From Mixta mediterraneensis (GTDB taxonomy: Bacteria > Pseudomonadota > Gammaproteobacteria > Enterobacterales > Enterobacteriaceae): DNA of 64,000 nt. The position numbers were made by a program, and so were the translations under genes. How positions within the stretch are numbered: the first letter of the stretch is position 1; the number at the start of each line of letters is the position of its first letter. A model generated the notes under the pieces. The model was given only the letters and a program-made list of their open reading frames with translations, ran no database searches and was not told the origin of the DNA. Where the stretch lies: positions 1 to 64,000 of the forward strand of contig NZ_JACFXY010000012.1 of assembly GCF_014946725.1 (NCBI RefSeq), read 5' to 3'. Below, in pieces: positions 20,052-30,415 of this stretch.

Positions 20052-20872
20052 AGATGAATAAACCCATCGTAAACATGTGTGGCTGGACCCGTCATATATA
20101 ACGGTTGTCCAGCGCCTTTCCAGGCGATATGCAGCGTACCGCCAGGCAAATCGACCCGAACTTTCGGCGCCAAAATCCCCTGCTGAATGCCGCAGGCAAC
20201 CGCAGCACACGCACCGCTGCCGCACGCCTGAGTTTCACCCGCGCCGCGTTCATAAACGCGCAGGCGAACGTGTTCAGGATTGACCACTTCCATAAAGCCA
20301 ACATTAACGCGTTCCGGGAAGCGTTCGTGGCTTTCCAGGACCGGGCCTAAGACTTCAACTTGCGGTGTTTTAACGCTTTCGACCTGAATCACACAATGTG
20401 GATTCCCCATCGATACCGCACCAAACATCACTGTCTGTTCGGCCACACGCAGCAGGTAGAGATTTTCCGCTTTATTCGCACGGAACGGCACCTGCTGCGG
20501 TTCAAAATTCGGCTGGCCCATATTGACGCACACCTGATCGTCTGGCGTGACGCTCAGTACCATGCGTCCGGCCTGGGTGCTGACGCGAATGTCATTCTTA
20601 TTGGTCAAGCCTTTCAGCTGCACAAAACGGGCAAAACAGCGCGCGCCATTGCCGCATTGTGAGACTTCGCTACCATCGGCATTGAAGATACGATAGTGGA
20701 AATCGAGATCGGGATCGTAAGGCGGCTCGACAATGAGTAGCTGATCAAAGCCGATCCCCAGATGACGATCGGCCAACCGGCGAATCAGTTCAGGCGAAAA
20801 AAAGACGTTTTGTGTGACTGCGTCCACAACCATGAAATCGTTGCCAAGGCCGTGCATTTTGGAGAACTGCAT
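20048..20872 (-). CDS. dapF: Diaminopimelate epimerase DapF (274 aa)
   Basis: Converts LL- to meso-diaminopimelate for lysine and peptidoglycan. Start ATG 20872 ([17 protein letters not shown]) is preferred over an upstream in-frame ATG. The two catalytic cysteines are in [12 protein letters not shown] and [10 protein letters not shown], in two mirrored domains. It follows lptM by 29 bases and overlaps yigA by four, so it is operonic. Length equals that of E. coli DapF. Confidence 0.97.
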   Translation of the reverse strand: MQFSKMHGLGNDFMVVDAVTQNVFFSPELIRRLADRHLGIGFDQLLIVEPPYDPDLDFHYRIFNADGSEVSQCGNGARCFARFVQLKGLTNKNDIRVSTQAGRMVLSVTPDDQVCVNMGQPNFEPQQVPFRANKAENLYLLRVAEQTVMFGAVSMGNPHCVIQVESVKTPQVEVLGPVLESHERFPERVNVGFMEVVNPEHVRLRVYERGAGETQACGSGACAAVACGIQQGILAPKVRVDLPGGTLHIAWKGAGQPLYMTGPATHVYDGFIHL

Positions 20873-20901
20873 TTTTTGCTCCGCCGGATACGCCATAGAA
20901 A

Positions 20902-21102
20902 TTAGTTCGCCTGAACGCCCGAATCGCCGCTCACTAAACCGCCAACATCCGCTTTAGTCGCGGCTGCTTTTTGCGCCTCCGTTGGTGCTTTTTGTGTTTT
21001 CGGCTGTGTCTGCGGCGGGAAGTAAAGCGGTCCTTTCAAGCCACAGCCTGCAAGGCTTGTTAGCGCCAAGGCGATTCCCAACAGGCTAATTACTCTCTTC
21101 AT
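20902..21102 (-). CDS. lptM: LPS-transport lipoprotein LptM (YifL, 66 aa)
   Basis: A basic start and hydrophobic segment end in the lipobox LAGC (Cys20), followed by [10 protein letters not shown], the conserved LptM segment. The remainder is a low-complexity Lys/Ala/Gln tail. LptM stabilises the assembling LptD/LptE complex in the outer membrane by mimicking LPS. First gene of the dapF operon. Confidence 0.95.
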   Translation of the reverse strand: MKRVISLLGIALALTSLAGCGLKGPLYFPPQTQPKTQKAPTEAQKAAATKADVGGLVSGDSGVQAN

Positions 21103-21217
21103 TCTTTATGCTCTTCATGTCCTTTACCTGGATGCTTATCATCGCAGTTGAAGTTGGAAAAGCAACAGGAAATGCCCGCAAATAGCGTGAGCGTTGTGAC
21201 AAGCTGTGAAGTTGGCG

Positions 21218-21240
21218 GTTGCCCGTTCAGAACGGGCAAC
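21218..21240 (-). terminator. Hairpin downstream of cyaA
   Basis: A perfect 10-bp stem with a 3-base loop (GTTGCCCGTT CAG AACGGGCAAC) lies just after the cyaA stop at 21250. There is no long U run. The space between cyaA and lptM is only 147 bp and contains no cyaY. Confidence 0.6.
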
Positions 21241-21249
21241 CTGCCGGGA

Positions 21250-23808
21250 TTAGTGTACCTGGTAACGCGGCTGATAGTCGCCGTGGTCGTTATCCGGTTG
21301 AGAAGCGCACAGCTGCGCCAGCGTCTGACTGCGGAAAGGGATCACCTGAAAACGCTCACCCGTGTTCACAATTTGATAAAACTGCGGCAGGTTAAAGTTA
21401 ATGAAACTAGAACCGTAGGTGAAGCGATCGTGCGAAGAGGAATAGAAGCGGCTGACGTCGCGTACCAGCTCCTCTTTGCTGCCTTCACAGTGGTGATAAA
21501 CCTCAACCCGGTTGGTTTCATCCAGAATATAGATATTGAAGCCGCGATCGTTGGTCGTATCTTCAAAGAAGAACTGGATAATCCCTTCACTTGCATAGGC
21601 GTTAACGACCGGCGGCAGCGGCGTTTGGTTGGTTTCCACTTTGATCGATAAACCATGCAGTTTGTTATTAGAAATCGCCCCATAAAATTCAACGGCGTTT
21701 TCTAATTTTTGCACCGAAACACTCATGCGTTCAAAGAACAGACCCCATGTCTCGCCCGCCATGCGCAGCGCTTTAAAACGCCCCGGTTCCTGACGCGTAC
21801 TGGAAAGACGCAGCTCAATGCATTCCGACACCAGCTGTTGTACGCGGGTACGAATTAAACCGCGCAGATGCTGACTGTAACAGAACACTTCCACTGTATC
21901 TGGCGGTGACGCATCCTGATGCATTTTGCCCAGAATCGTTTTCAGACCTTCGATCATCGCCTGTTCGCCGCTGAAATGCAGAGTACGGACTTCATTCCAC
22001 GAGTTGCGATACAGCAGATCGATGCTGCCAATTAAGCATTGCTGCTGTTGGCCAAAGCTGAAGACATCCAGCTTACGGAAATCAAAATGCACCACCTGAT
22101 TACGGAACGCTGAGGTCGGATCGTATTCGAGGTTAACGATAATGGCCAAATGGCGAATTTCACAGGGGCTATACAACGCTTTTGCCGTCGGTGAAGGCAC
22201 TCGCAGCGGGAAATGGCTGGAGACATCGTTTACCAGCTCCTGCAAACGCGCCAAATCACAGATTTCATTCCCTTTAATATGCAGGCGCGTTTTGCTGGTT
22301 AACAAACCATTAAACCACGCCCATGCCACCAGCTTGTTCAGATAGCGGTTATATTCCAGCGGCTGATGGCTAATAATCGAACTCATATCCGGTGACTGAT
22401 TATACAGATACCAGCCGGAACGGTTTGCACGACCCGGCGGCACATGGATAAAGGTCAGGTTCTCTTCCGACAGGTCAGGCGAGATTTGCGGGTTCACCAG
22501 GGTGACTTTACCCGGCAAAGCTTCAAATGCGGCATACAGTTTACGTGTCAGCACGCCAATATCCTGCGGGCTGGCGCTGACACTTAAATTGTTGCGGCGG
22601 GCAAAGCGGATCAGATTGCGATAGCTTTGCATCATCGCATCCAGCAATTCATTATGGGCTTCGCGGACACGCTCAATTTTCCACTCAGCGCGGTTATCCA
22701 GAATCGCGAGTTTTTCTTCATCCCAGCCCCACTCTTTCACCAGCTGCGACAAAATTTCACGCCGCCAGCCAGAGCGATGAGAATGCTCTTCACTGGTGAG
22801 TTTTTCGCATACTTTGAGGTAGAAACAGCGACGAACCAGGTCGAGTCGCGCCTGGTCGTCAACGCTGGTCAAATAATGCGTGACGCGTTCCAGCATCATG
22901 CAATAGGGATCAAGACCGAAGCAGACAATTTCACCATCATGCAGGCGCTGTTTAATATCCATAGCCAGCAGTTGTGTGTTGGGATATTCCCAGCTGTATG
23001 CTTCCAGAAGCAGGGTTTTCAGCACTGCTTTGTACGGCGAATCAATACTTTTATAGAGTTGCCACAAGCTGGCCCCGAAATACTCTTCCGCTGACAGAGT
23101 GCCGAGACCGCCTATATCCAGCCATTCGTTGGGCGTTAACACCCCTTTAGCATAAAGCGACATCACGTATTCGTCGTAATGGTGCTCTTCTTCGCCCGGC
23201 ACCATATTCCACAGAATACGCTTGCCAGCCATGCGTACCGCCGTGCGGTAGAACTCGTCCAGCAACAAAATATGTTGGGTAGATCCGCAATCTTCGCCAC
23301 CGAGGTTACCGCTTTCGTTATGGCGGAAACGGTTTTCATCAATCAGAAAGAAGCTGACTTCAACACCCATCGACACGCACCATTTCTGCAACAAAGTACA
23401 CTTGCGTTGCAAATTGAGGCGTTCTTCATTGTCGAGCCAGGATTGATGGCAAACCCAAATATCAAGATCTGATACGCTGTTTTGGCCCACGGACGACGTG
23501 CTGCCCATTGAATAGATGCCGGTAATGGGCGTTTCGCCTTTAGGCGCATCCGCCAGCGCGAAGTCGCGATCGCCCGTCAAATCAGTCAGTAATCGAAGCT
23601 GATTTTCTTCAGGCGTGAAGAAGCTGATGCCATGTGGAACGTTACCTTCAAGGTAACCCGGCATCAGCGGATGTTGATAATGTAATAAGGTTGGCAGCAG
23701 ACTGTAGACGCGCTGGAAAGCGGGTCCCATGGCAGCCAGCGCACGATCAATTCGCAGCTGATTGATGGCATCCAGTCTCTGTTTCAGTGTCTCAATGTAG
23801 AGGTACAA
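21250..23808 (-). CDS. cyaA: Class I adenylate cyclase CyaA (852 aa)
   Basis: I assign the UUG start at 23808 (then [18 protein letters not shown]), which matches the known inefficient UUG start of E. coli cyaA; an in-frame ATG 15 codons upstream is less likely. The N-terminal catalytic half contains [18 protein letters not shown] with the nucleotidyltransferase GS...DxD signature and [19 protein letters not shown] (listed in part). The C-terminal half is the PTS-responsive regulatory region. It makes cAMP for CRP. It is divergent from hemC. Confidence 0.96.
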   Translation of the reverse strand: MYLYIETLKQRLDAINQLRIDRALAAMGPAFQRVYSLLPTLLHYQHPLMPGYLEGNVPHGISFFTPEENQLRLLTDLTGDRDFALADAPKGETPITGIYSMGSTSSVGQNSVSDLDIWVCHQSWLDNEERLNLQRKCTLLQKWCVSMGVEVSFFLIDENRFRHNESGNLGGEDCGSTQHILLLDEFYRTAVRMAGKRILWNMVPGEEEHHYDEYVMSLYAKGVLTPNEWLDIGGLGTLSAEEYFGASLWQLYKSIDSPYKAVLKTLLLEAYSWEYPNTQLLAMDIKQRLHDGEIVCFGLDPYCMMLERVTHYLTSVDDQARLDLVRRCFYLKVCEKLTSEEHSHRSGWRREILSQLVKEWGWDEEKLAILDNRAEWKIERVREAHNELLDAMMQSYRNLIRFARRNNLSVSASPQDIGVLTRKLYAAFEALPGKVTLVNPQISPDLSEENLTFIHVPPGRANRSGWYLYNQSPDMSSIISHQPLEYNRYLNKLVAWAWFNGLLTSKTRLHIKGNEICDLARLQELVNDVSSHFPLRVPSPTAKALYSPCEIRHLAIIVNLEYDPTSAFRNQVVHFDFRKLDVFSFGQQQQCLIGSIDLLYRNSWNEVRTLHFSGEQAMIEGLKTILGKMHQDASPPDTVEVFCYSQHLRGLIRTRVQQLVSECIELRLSSTRQEPGRFKALRMAGETWGLFFERMSVSVQKLENAVEFYGAISNNKLHGLSIKVETNQTPLPPVVNAYASEGIIQFFFEDTTNDRGFNIYILDETNRVEVYHHCEGSKEELVRDVSRFYSSSHDRFTYGSSFINFNLPQFYQIVNTGERFQVIPFRSQTLAQLCASQPDNDHGDYQPRYQVH

Positions 23809-23900
23809 GACGTTTCGCCTGATTGTCCCAGTGTTTAAGCAACTTGTTTCCAAACTCTGCCGCTTAATAATAAAGATGTCGTGCAGATTATTGCTGGAAA

Positions 23901-23916
23901 CGTGATCAATCTATCA
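23901..23916 (-). promoter_or_regulatory. CRP-binding site upstream of cyaA
   Basis: The minus-strand 16-mer TGATAGATTGATCACG keeps the right half TCACG and the ATTGATCACG core of the CRP site that represses cyaA in E. coli. It lies about 93 bases upstream of the UUG start. The left half (TGATA) departs from TGTGA. Confidence 0.6.
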
Positions 23917-24122
23917 CTCGACAGGTTGACCGTAAAGAAAGTTGCGCTACTTAACAGTTTAGCACGTTCCTGCTAGCGTCCCGCCTTTTCGGACTCTCAC
24001 CCTCGGTTTCCCTCGGTTAATACGGGGAAATCCAGCAGCGAACCGTTTTCAATCCGTTGAAACTGTCAGCATTCCCCTATCGATGATAGGATATTCGATG
24101 AACGATCAAAATGGTTAACAGC
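23917..24122 (+). promoter_or_regulatory. cyaA-hemC divergent intergenic region
   Basis: This stretch must hold the promoters for both cyaA (leftward) and hemCDXY (rightward). I see no small gene in it. No sigma-70 box pair stands out enough to place a start. Confidence 0.4.
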
Positions 24123-25064
24123 ATGTTAGACAAAATTTTCAGAATTGCTACAAGACAAAGCCCTCTCGCTTTGTGGCAGGCACAATATGTACAGCAGCGC
24201 CTTATGAGCGCTCACCCCGGCTTGCGCGTTGAGCTGGTCCCAATGGTCACCAAAGGTGACATCATCCTCGATACACCACTGGCTAAGGTTGGTGGTAAGG
24301 GCCTGTTTGTTAAAGAACTCGAACTCGCTATGCTGGAAAATCGCGCCGATCTGGCGGTGCACTCTATGAAAGATGTGCCGGTAGATTTTCCCGCAGGTTT
24401 AGGACTGGTGACCATTTGTGAACGCGACGATCCCCGTGATGCGTTTGTTTCTCATCATTACGAATCGATTGACGAACTGCCGCAGGGCGCGGTTGTGGGT
24501 ACATCCAGCCTGCGCCGCCAATGCCAAATCAGTGCACGTCGGCCTGATCTGGTCATTAAATCGCTGCGCGGTAATGTGGGAACGCGTCTGGGCAAGTTGG
24601 ACGCCGGTGAATATGACGCGATTATCCTTGCCGCTGCGGGATTAAAACGTTTAGGGCTTGAAGAGCGTATTCGCCAGCCAATGCCAGCAGAAATTTCTTT
24701 GCCTGCTGTCGGCCAGGGCGCGGTAGGCATTGAATGTCGCCTTGATGACAGCACGCTGATCGGGTTGCTACAGGCGCTGAATCATGAAGATACCGCTGTG
24801 TGTGTCAAAGCTGAACGCGCGATGAATACGCGCCTTGAAGGCGGTTGTCAGGTGCCGATCGGCAGTTTCGCGCTGTTAGAAGGCGACCAGCTTTGGTTGC
24901 GCGGCATGGTCGGCGCTCCAGACGGCAGCGCAATGGTTAGCGGTGAGCGTCGTGGCTCACGCGATCAAGCGGAACAAATGGGCATTTCGCTGGCGGAAGA
25001 GTTACTTGACGGCGGCGCGCGCGAAATTTTGCAGGCTGTTTATCAAGGGCAGCCTTCCGCATGA
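24123..25064 (+). CDS. hemC: Porphobilinogen deaminase HemC (313 aa)
   Basis: Polymerises four porphobilinogens to hydroxymethylbilane. Start ATG 24123 ([18 protein letters not shown]) is used rather than the ATG four codons upstream. The dipyrromethane cofactor cysteine is in [11 protein letters not shown] near residue 240; [11 protein letters not shown] and [10 protein letters not shown] bind the growing chain. Overlaps hemD by four bases, so it is the first gene of hemCDXY. Confidence 0.97.
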   Translation: MLDKIFRIATRQSPLALWQAQYVQQRLMSAHPGLRVELVPMVTKGDIILDTPLAKVGGKGLFVKELELAMLENRADLAVHSMKDVPVDFPAGLGLVTICERDDPRDAFVSHHYESIDELPQGAVVGTSSLRRQCQISARRPDLVIKSLRGNVGTRLGKLDAGEYDAIILAAAGLKRLGLEERIRQPMPAEISLPAVGQGAVGIECRLDDSTLIGLLQALNHEDTAVCVKAERAMNTRLEGGCQVPIGSFALLEGDQLWLRGMVGAPDGSAMVSGERRGSRDQAEQMGISLAEELLDGGAREILQAVYQGQPSA

Positions 25065-25801
25065 CCATCCTGGTGACTCGCCCGGAACCCGCAGCGGCAG
25101 AGTTAGTGACGCGTCTGCATGCGCTGGGAAAACAGGCGTGGAGCTTGCCGCTAATTGAGTTCGCCCCAGGCGGCGATCTCGATCGCTTGCCCCAACAGCT
25201 AGCTGATTTACGCCCTGGTGACCTGGTTTTTATGCTTTCACAACAGGTTATCCATTTTGCTCATCCGGCGATGCAGCATGCAGCCGCAGCATGGCCGGCT
25301 GACGTAGTCTATTATGCAATTGGACGTAGCACTGCGCTGGCGTTTCATACCATCAGTAGTTTGCATGTGACTTATCCTCATGCCCAGGAAACCAGTGAAG
25401 AACTCATTCAGCTGAATGCGTTACAGCAGGTCGAGCACAAACGTGCCTTAATTTTACGTGGCAATCCTGGCCGCGAATTGCTGGCCTCGACGCTACGCAG
25501 CCGAGGGGCAGAAGTCACGTTTAGCGAATGTTATCAGCGCTGTGAGAAACAGTACGACGGCGCGATTGAAGGTAAACGCTGGCGCGAGCGCGGTATTACA
25601 ACTTTAGTCGTGACCAGCGGTGAAATGCTGCAACAGCTTTTTTCGCTGTTCCCCGCAATTGATCGTGAGGAATGGTTGCTTAACTGTCGACTACTGGTCG
25701 TCAGTGAACGTTTGGCTACTCTGGCCGCAAATTTGGGTTGGCAGGATATTCAGGTAGCCGATGGTGCCGATAACGACGCGCTGCTGCGTGCGTTACGCTG
25801 A
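25061..25801 (+). CDS. hemD: Uroporphyrinogen-III synthase HemD (246 aa)
   Basis: Closes and inverts ring D of hydroxymethylbilane. The sequence begins [17 protein letters not shown], with [20 protein letters not shown] and [11 protein letters not shown] in the two-lobed HemD fold. Same length as E. coli HemD (246). Coupled to hemC by an ATGA overlap. Confidence 0.95.
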   Translation: MTILVTRPEPAAAELVTRLHALGKQAWSLPLIEFAPGGDLDRLPQQLADLRPGDLVFMLSQQVIHFAHPAMQHAAAAWPADVVYYAIGRSTALAFHTISSLHVTYPHAQETSEELIQLNALQQVEHKRALILRGNPGRELLASTLRSRGAEVTFSECYQRCEKQYDGAIEGKRWRERGITTLVVTSGEMLQQLFSLFPAIDREEWLLNCRLLVVSERLATLAANLGWQDIQVADGADNDALLRALR

Positions 25802-25825
25802 ACTTAACAATGGGATGTGCCACAT

Positions 25826-26959
25826 ATGACGGAACAAAAAGACTCCTCCGCCATGGTTGAAGAAACCACCCCAGCGGTTGATCACTCTCCTTCCTCCAGC
25901 AACAAGTCGCCGCGTAATCATAAAAACGGTGCTCTGGTGCTGGGCGCAGTGGCGATAGCGATCGCGCTGGCGATGGGTGCCGGTTTATACCTTAATGGGA
26001 AACATCAGACCGATTTACAGGCACAAACCAACCAACGCCTGAGCGAACAATTAAACGCCCTGCAACAACAGGCGAATAACGATAAACAGCAGCTTACGCA
26101 GCAGCTAACCAGCGCCGAAAGCGCGCTACAAGCCGCGCAGACACAGCAGGCCAGTTCCGCAAAGGAGCTGGAAACGCTACGTGAAAAAATGGCGGTAATT
26201 TCTGGTAATGACGTGCGTAGCTGGTTACTGGCGCAGGCAGATTATCTGGTTAAACTGGCAGGCCGAAAATTGTGGAGCGATCAGGATGTGACCACCGCGG
26301 CTGCGCTGCTGAAAAGCGCAGATGCCAGCCTGGCAGATATGAACGACCCGAGCGTAATGAATGTTCGTCGTGCGCTCACACAGGACATCAGTACACTGTC
26401 AGCCGTAAGCCAGGTTGATTATGATGGCATTATTCTCAAGCTGAACCAGCTATCAAACGGCGTCGATAATCTGCGTCTGGCCGACAATGATAGCGATGAT
26501 GCGCCGATGGATAGTGATAATGGCGAGCTTTCCAGTTCGGTGCGCGAGTGGCGTCAAAACCTGGTGAAAAGCTGGCACAACTTTATGGATGATTTCATTA
26601 CCATCCGCCGCCGCGACAACACGGCACAGCCGCTACTGGCACCGAATCAGGACGTTTATCTGCGTGAAAATATCCGGTCGCGTCTGTTGATCGCCGCGCA
26701 AGCCGTGCCACGTCATCAGGACGAAATTTACAGGCAATCAATTGATACTGTTTCGACGTGGGTCCGTGCCTGGTACGACACTAATGACGCCGCGACCAAA
26801 GCATTTCTTGCCCAGCTGGACGAGTTAAGCCAGCAAAATATCCACATGGATCTGCCTGATAACCTGGAAAGCCAGCCATTGCTGGAACAGTTGATGCAAA
26901 CTCGCGTGCGAAACCTATTAGCACAGCCTTCCGTCGCTGCTAATCAGCAGGGAGGCTAA
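25826..26959 (+). CDS. hemX: HemX, membrane-anchored coiled-coil protein of the haem operon (377 aa)
   Basis: Start ATG 25826 ([15 protein letters not shown]) follows the E. coli pattern. A single membrane helix (residues about 38-58, [20 protein letters not shown]) is followed by a long Gln/Ala-rich coiled coil and a soluble domain in the periplasm. Once called uroporphyrinogen methyltransferase by context, but the sequence lacks a methyltransferase fold; the role is unproven. Confidence 0.93.
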   Translation: MTEQKDSSAMVEETTPAVDHSPSSSNKSPRNHKNGALVLGAVAIAIALAMGAGLYLNGKHQTDLQAQTNQRLSEQLNALQQQANNDKQQLTQQLTSAESALQAAQTQQASSAKELETLREKMAVISGNDVRSWLLAQADYLVKLAGRKLWSDQDVTTAAALLKSADASLADMNDPSVMNVRRALTQDISTLSAVSQVDYDGIILKLNQLSNGVDNLRLADNDSDDAPMDSDNGELSSSVREWRQNLVKSWHNFMDDFITIRRRDNTAQPLLAPNQDVYLRENIRSRLLIAAQAVPRHQDEIYRQSIDTVSTWVRAWYDTNDAATKAFLAQLDELSQQNIHMDLPDNLESQPLLEQLMQTRVRNLLAQPSVAANQQGG

Positions 26960-26961
26960 AT

Positions 26962-28158
26962 ATGCTCAAGGTATTTATCCTGTTTGTGCTGTTAATTGCT
27001 GGCGTGGTTTTTGGCCCGATGATCGCCGATCATCAGGGCTACGTCCTTATTCAAACCGGTAACTGGAACGTAGAAACCAGTGTAACCGGTTTGGTGATTA
27101 TCTTAATTATCAGCCTGTTGGTGATTCTGGGTGTGGAATGGCTACTGCGTCGTCTGTTCCGCACCGGCGCGCGTACACGCGGCTGGTTTACCGGACGCAA
27201 GCGTCGTCGTGCCCAGCGCCATACCCAGTCAGCGATGATGAAGTTAGCTGAAGGCGATCACAAGCAGGCCGAAAAGCTGTTAGCGAAAGATGCCGACCAT
27301 GCAGATGTGCCGGTCGCTAATTATCTGCTGGCGGCAGAAGCAGCGCAGCAGCGGGGCGATGAAATTCGAGCGAATCAGCATCTGGAACGCGCGTCTGAAC
27401 TGTCTGACAACGATGTGATCCCAGTGGAAATTACCCGCGCACGTATTCAGCTGGCCCGTAATGAAGACCATGCTGCCCGTCACGGCATTGATCGCCTGCT
27501 GGAAGTTGCACCCCGTCACCCTGAAGTGCTGCGTCTTGCCGAAAAGGCGTACGTTCGCACTGGTGCATGGAGCGCGTTGCTGGATATTCTGCCTGCCATG
27601 CAGAAAGCGCAGGTAGGCGATGAAGCTCATCAGACAGCGCTGCAACAGCAAGCCTGGCTGGGTTTGATGAATCAGGCGATGGCCGATCAAGGCAGTGATG
27701 GCCTGAAGCGTTGGTGGCATAACCTGAGCCGTAAAACCAGACAGGAAACGGCGCTGCAGGCAGCGATGGCGGATCATCTCATTGAGTGTAATGACCACGC
27801 TACCGCGCAGGAAATTATACTGGATGGTCTGAAACGGCATTACGACGATCGTCTGGTGCTGCTGATGCCACGCATTAAAAGTGATAATCCAGAAGCGCTG
27901 GAAAAAGCGTTACGTCAGCAGATCAAACAGCACGGTGCAACACCACTGCTGCACAGCACACTGGGTCAGCTATTAATGCGTCATGGGGAATGGCAACAGG
28001 CTGCTGACGCGCTACATCAGGCGCTGGCACAACGTCCGGATGCTTTTGACTATGCCTTGTTAGCGGATGTCTATGATCGACTGCGTCGCCCGGAAGAAGC
28101 AGCGAAAATGCGTCGTGAGGGGTTATTGCTGACGTTAAAGAACAATCCTAACGCTTAA
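26962..28158 (+). CDS. hemY: HemY, TPR-containing haem-pathway membrane protein (398 aa)
   Basis: Two N-terminal membrane helices (residues about 3-20 and 40-62) are followed by a basic segment (RKRRRAQRH) and repeated TPR-like helices through the C-terminus (LADVYDRLRRPEEAAKMRRE). Enterobacterial HemY is not the oxygen-dependent protoporphyrinogen oxidase of the same name. It begins two bases after hemX and is followed by a strong terminator. Confidence 0.95.
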   Translation: MLKVFILFVLLIAGVVFGPMIADHQGYVLIQTGNWNVETSVTGLVIILIISLLVILGVEWLLRRLFRTGARTRGWFTGRKRRRAQRHTQSAMMKLAEGDHKQAEKLLAKDADHADVPVANYLLAAEAAQQRGDEIRANQHLERASELSDNDVIPVEITRARIQLARNEDHAARHGIDRLLEVAPRHPEVLRLAEKAYVRTGAWSALLDILPAMQKAQVGDEAHQTALQQQAWLGLMNQAMADQGSDGLKRWWHNLSRKTRQETALQAAMADHLIECNDHATAQEIILDGLKRHYDDRLVLLMPRIKSDNPEALEKALRQQIKQHGATPLLHSTLGQLLMRHGEWQQAADALHQALAQRPDAFDYALLADVYDRLRRPEEAAKMRREGLLLTLKNNPNA

Positions 28159-28176
28159 TATCATTACTTTTTTCAC

Positions 28177-28200
28177 GCCGGGCTTGCCCGGCTTTTTTTT
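28177..28200 (+). terminator. Rho-independent terminator of hemCDXY
   Basis: A seven-base stem GCCGGGC/GCCCGGC with a two-base loop is followed by eight T. Confidence 0.92.
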
Positions 28201-28225
28201 GCCTGCCACTTGTTAAACGGCAGGC

Positions 28226-28423
28226 AAAAAAACACCTGCCAGAAGCAGGTGTAAGATCAGGTCGGTAAGACAACTGGAAGGTACCCGACTCAACGTGGTG
28301 TCAGTTAACCCTGTAAAGCTTGCGCGATACAGGCAGCCAGACAACAGGTACCCAAAATTGGCTCTGCATCATTCCTGGGTTTATGTAGCATTCGCAGACA
28401 TAAGAAATGGAATGAGCATCTAC
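28226..28423 (-). ncRNA. glmZ: Small regulatory RNA GlmZ (about 198 nt)
   Basis: On the minus strand the RNA begins GTAGATGCTCATTCCATTTC, nearly identical to the 5' end of E. coli GlmZ. It keeps AGGAATGATGCAGAGCC, then CGTTGAGT, AGTTGTCTTACCGACCTG near the glmS-pairing region, and ends with the terminator hairpin ACACCTGC/GCAGGTGT and a U run (28226-28232 as A on the plus strand). It lies next to hemY as in E. coli. GlmZ with Hfq frees the glmS ribosome site, raising glucosamine-6-phosphate synthase, and is itself controlled by RapZ-guided RNase E cleavage. Confidence 0.93.
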
Positions 28424-28433
28424 GGTTAGATTA

Positions 28434-28450
28434 TTGCATAAAGCGTGCCA
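28434..28450 (-). promoter_or_regulatory. Sigma-54 promoter of glmZ
   Basis: Minus-strand TGGCACGCTTTATGCA matches the -24/-12 consensus TGGCACR-N4-TTGCA with one mismatch (A for the first T), and its GC element lies 12-14 bases before the GlmZ 5' end. A TACAAT lies just upstream but is too far from the RNA start to serve as its -10 box. Confidence 0.75.
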
Positions 28451-28526
28451 TTGTAGCACTAGACTTAAAAAAAATTTATTTTCAGTAAGTTGCTTAATAT
28501 ATATAAGACCGCGCATCGCAGACATG

Positions 28527-28576
28527 TGTCGGTGTTAAGCGACGAAGAGGAAGATCACTGTCGCTATTTTACGACA
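28527..28576 (-). promoter_or_regulatory. Two GlrR(QseF)-type palindromes upstream of glmZ
   Basis: TGTC-N10-GACA lies at 28559-28576 and TGTC-N10-GACG at 28527-28544, about 100-150 bases upstream of the sigma-54 promoter. That is the arrangement for a bacterial enhancer-binding protein, and TGTC/GACA half-sites are those reported for GlrR at glmY and glmZ. Confidence 0.6.
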
Positions 28577-28700
28577 AGCCTGATAAATCCTGTAATAATC
28601 TATTTTAATCAATAGGTTAATCGTCTCACATCAACAACAGTATCTGTTAAGATTTTACCTGACCGAAAAACTGCCTTTTCAGAACAATTCCTAAAACTAG

Positions 28701-29023
28701 TCGGCGAGAGAGGATGACGCTTCTCGCTGAGAGGCGCCCTGCGGGCCGTTGCTGAAGCAACGTTGTCTCGCTTCGCTCGGCTCAAACCTCCTTCGGAGGT
28801 TCTCATCCTCATTGACTTCAGGCGAAAAAAAACCTGCCTTTTCAGGCAGGTTTCTAAAATTGGTCGGCGAGAGAGGATGACGCTTCTCGCTGAGAAGCGC
28901 CCTGCGGGCCGTTGCTGAAGCAACGTTGTCTCGCTTCGCTCGGCTCAAACCTCCTTCGGAGGTTCTCGTCCTCATTGACTTCAGGCGAAAAAAAACCTGC
29001 CTTTTCAGGCAGGTTTCTAAAAT

Positions 29024-29026
<3 letters not shown>
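28701..29026 (-). repeat. Two 163-bp tandem repeats carrying the tRNA-Pro 3' end, downstream of proM
   Basis: Units start at 28701 and 28864, and the proM 3' end at 29027 continues the same phase. Each unit has the last 14 bases of the tRNA gene (TCGGCGAGAGAGGA on the plus strand), a chain of short hairpins (CGCTTCTCGCTGAGAAGCG, CGTTGCTGAAGCAACG, AACCTCCTTCGGAGGTT) and a terminator hairpin AACCTGCC/GGCAGGTT with a U run. The units differ at only a few positions. A decayed third terminator lies at about 28655-28700. The layout is like the rtT repeats after E. coli tyrT. Confidence 0.92.
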
Positions 29027-29100
<74 letters not shown>

Positions 29101-29121
29101 ATTTTTTTAATTTGTTTTGCC

Positions 29122-29208
29122 TGGTGCGAAGAGAGGGACTTGAACCCTCACGTCCGTTAAGACACTAACACCTGAAGCTAGCGCGTCTACCAATTCCGCC
29201 ACCTTCGC
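29122..29208 (-). tRNA. leuT: tRNA-Leu (anticodon CAG)
   Basis: 87 bases with the long variable arm of a class II tRNA and encoded CCA. The anticodon stem-loop contains GCTTCAGGTGT. Between hisR and proM. Confidence 0.97.
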
Positions 29209-29224
29209 GTATCCCAGCAAAATC

Positions 29225-29300
29225 TGGGGTGGCTAATGGGACTCGAACCCACGACAACTGGAATCACAATCCAGGGCTCTACCAACTGAGCTATAGCCAC
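29225..29300 (-). tRNA. hisR: tRNA-His (anticodon GTG)
   Basis: 76 bases ending CCA, with anticodon loop ATTGTGAT. Second gene of the operon. Confidence 0.97.
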
Positions 29301-29402
29301 CACTGTACTGAATGTTGCAAGTAAAAAAACTTACAGCATTTAATTCTTTACTGCTTACTAACTCGGTAATAAAACCACCGCAGCTCTTGCGCACAAACTC
29401 AA

Positions 29403-29479
<77 letters not shown>

Positions 29480-29637
29480 GTAGCGCCGTTGCGGATGTGC
29501 ATACTAGAGATAAGCGCCCATCGTGTCTAGTGCTTTTTAAATAAAAAAACGCGTTTGATTACGCTTTGTGCATTTCGTCGACAAATACAGCGCTTATCTC
29601 ACTTGCGCTGAAAAAAACGCAGCATTTATCAGCAATA

Positions 29638-30378
29638 TCAGAGATCCCCCCGCCAGTGATAGCGAAGATATTTCACTAGCTTTAACTGCCTGCGCCAGCG
29701 GCTCGGCTGTGTCATTAGACGATACAGCCACTCCAGCCCTAATTTTTGCCATATTTTTGGTGCACGCTTCACACGCCCGGTAAAAACGTCATAGGTGCCG
29801 CCTACGCCCATATAGAGTGCATGCGGCCAGTGTTGCCGACAATCCTGCATCAACAATTCCTGACGCGGCGATCCCAGCGCGACCGTCACCAGCCGGGCGC
29901 CACTGGCTGCAACGCGCATAAAAAGCGCTTCACGGTCGGCAGGGGCAAAGTAGCCATCCTGAGCGCCAACAATATTCACATTCCACTGGCGACGCAGTTT
30001 GTCGCAGGTTTCATCCAGTACCGCTTGTCGCCCGCCGATTAAGAACACGGGTGTGCCTTCGCGACCGGCTCGTTCCATTAATGCTTCCCACAAATCCGCA
30101 CCGGCAATACGCGCTACCGCCGCGTTTGGGTATTTCTTGTGGATTGAACGCACAATACTGATGCCGTCAGGATAGTTAAATTCGGCTTGCTGCAATAGCG
30201 TCCGTAACCGCTCATCATGCTCAGCAGTGAGCATTTTTTCCGCATTAATCGCCACTAATGTGCCGCTACGCACGCCCTCTTCCGGCATGAGAAAATCAAC
30301 AAACGACGCCATGCTGTCGAAACCATACAGCGCGACGCCGCGAATAGAGTACTGCGGCGTGTCAGGTAACTTTGTCAT
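29638..30378 (-). CDS. wecG: UDP-ManNAcA transferase WecG (246 aa)
   Basis: Adds N-acetyl-mannosaminuronate to lipid I to make ECA lipid II. Start ATG 30378 ([19 protein letters not shown]) gives the family length. The WecG/TagA/CpsF signatures are [37 protein letters not shown] and [18 protein letters not shown]. Peripheral inner-membrane enzyme with a basic C-terminal region. Last gene of the ECA operon. Confidence 0.96.
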   Translation of the reverse strand: MTKLPDTPQYSIRGVALYGFDSMASFVDFLMPEEGVRSGTLVAINAEKMLTAEHDERLRTLLQQAEFNYPDGISIVRSIHKKYPNAAVARIAGADLWEALMERAGREGTPVFLIGGRQAVLDETCDKLRRQWNVNIVGAQDGYFAPADREALFMRVAASGARLVTVALGSPRQELLMQDCRQHWPHALYMGVGGTYDVFTGRVKRAPKIWQKLGLEWLYRLMTQPSRWRRQLKLVKYLRYHWRGDL

Positions 30379-30415
30379 AGTCGTTTTATCTTTTTTCCTC
30401 AATCCCAAAGGCTAA

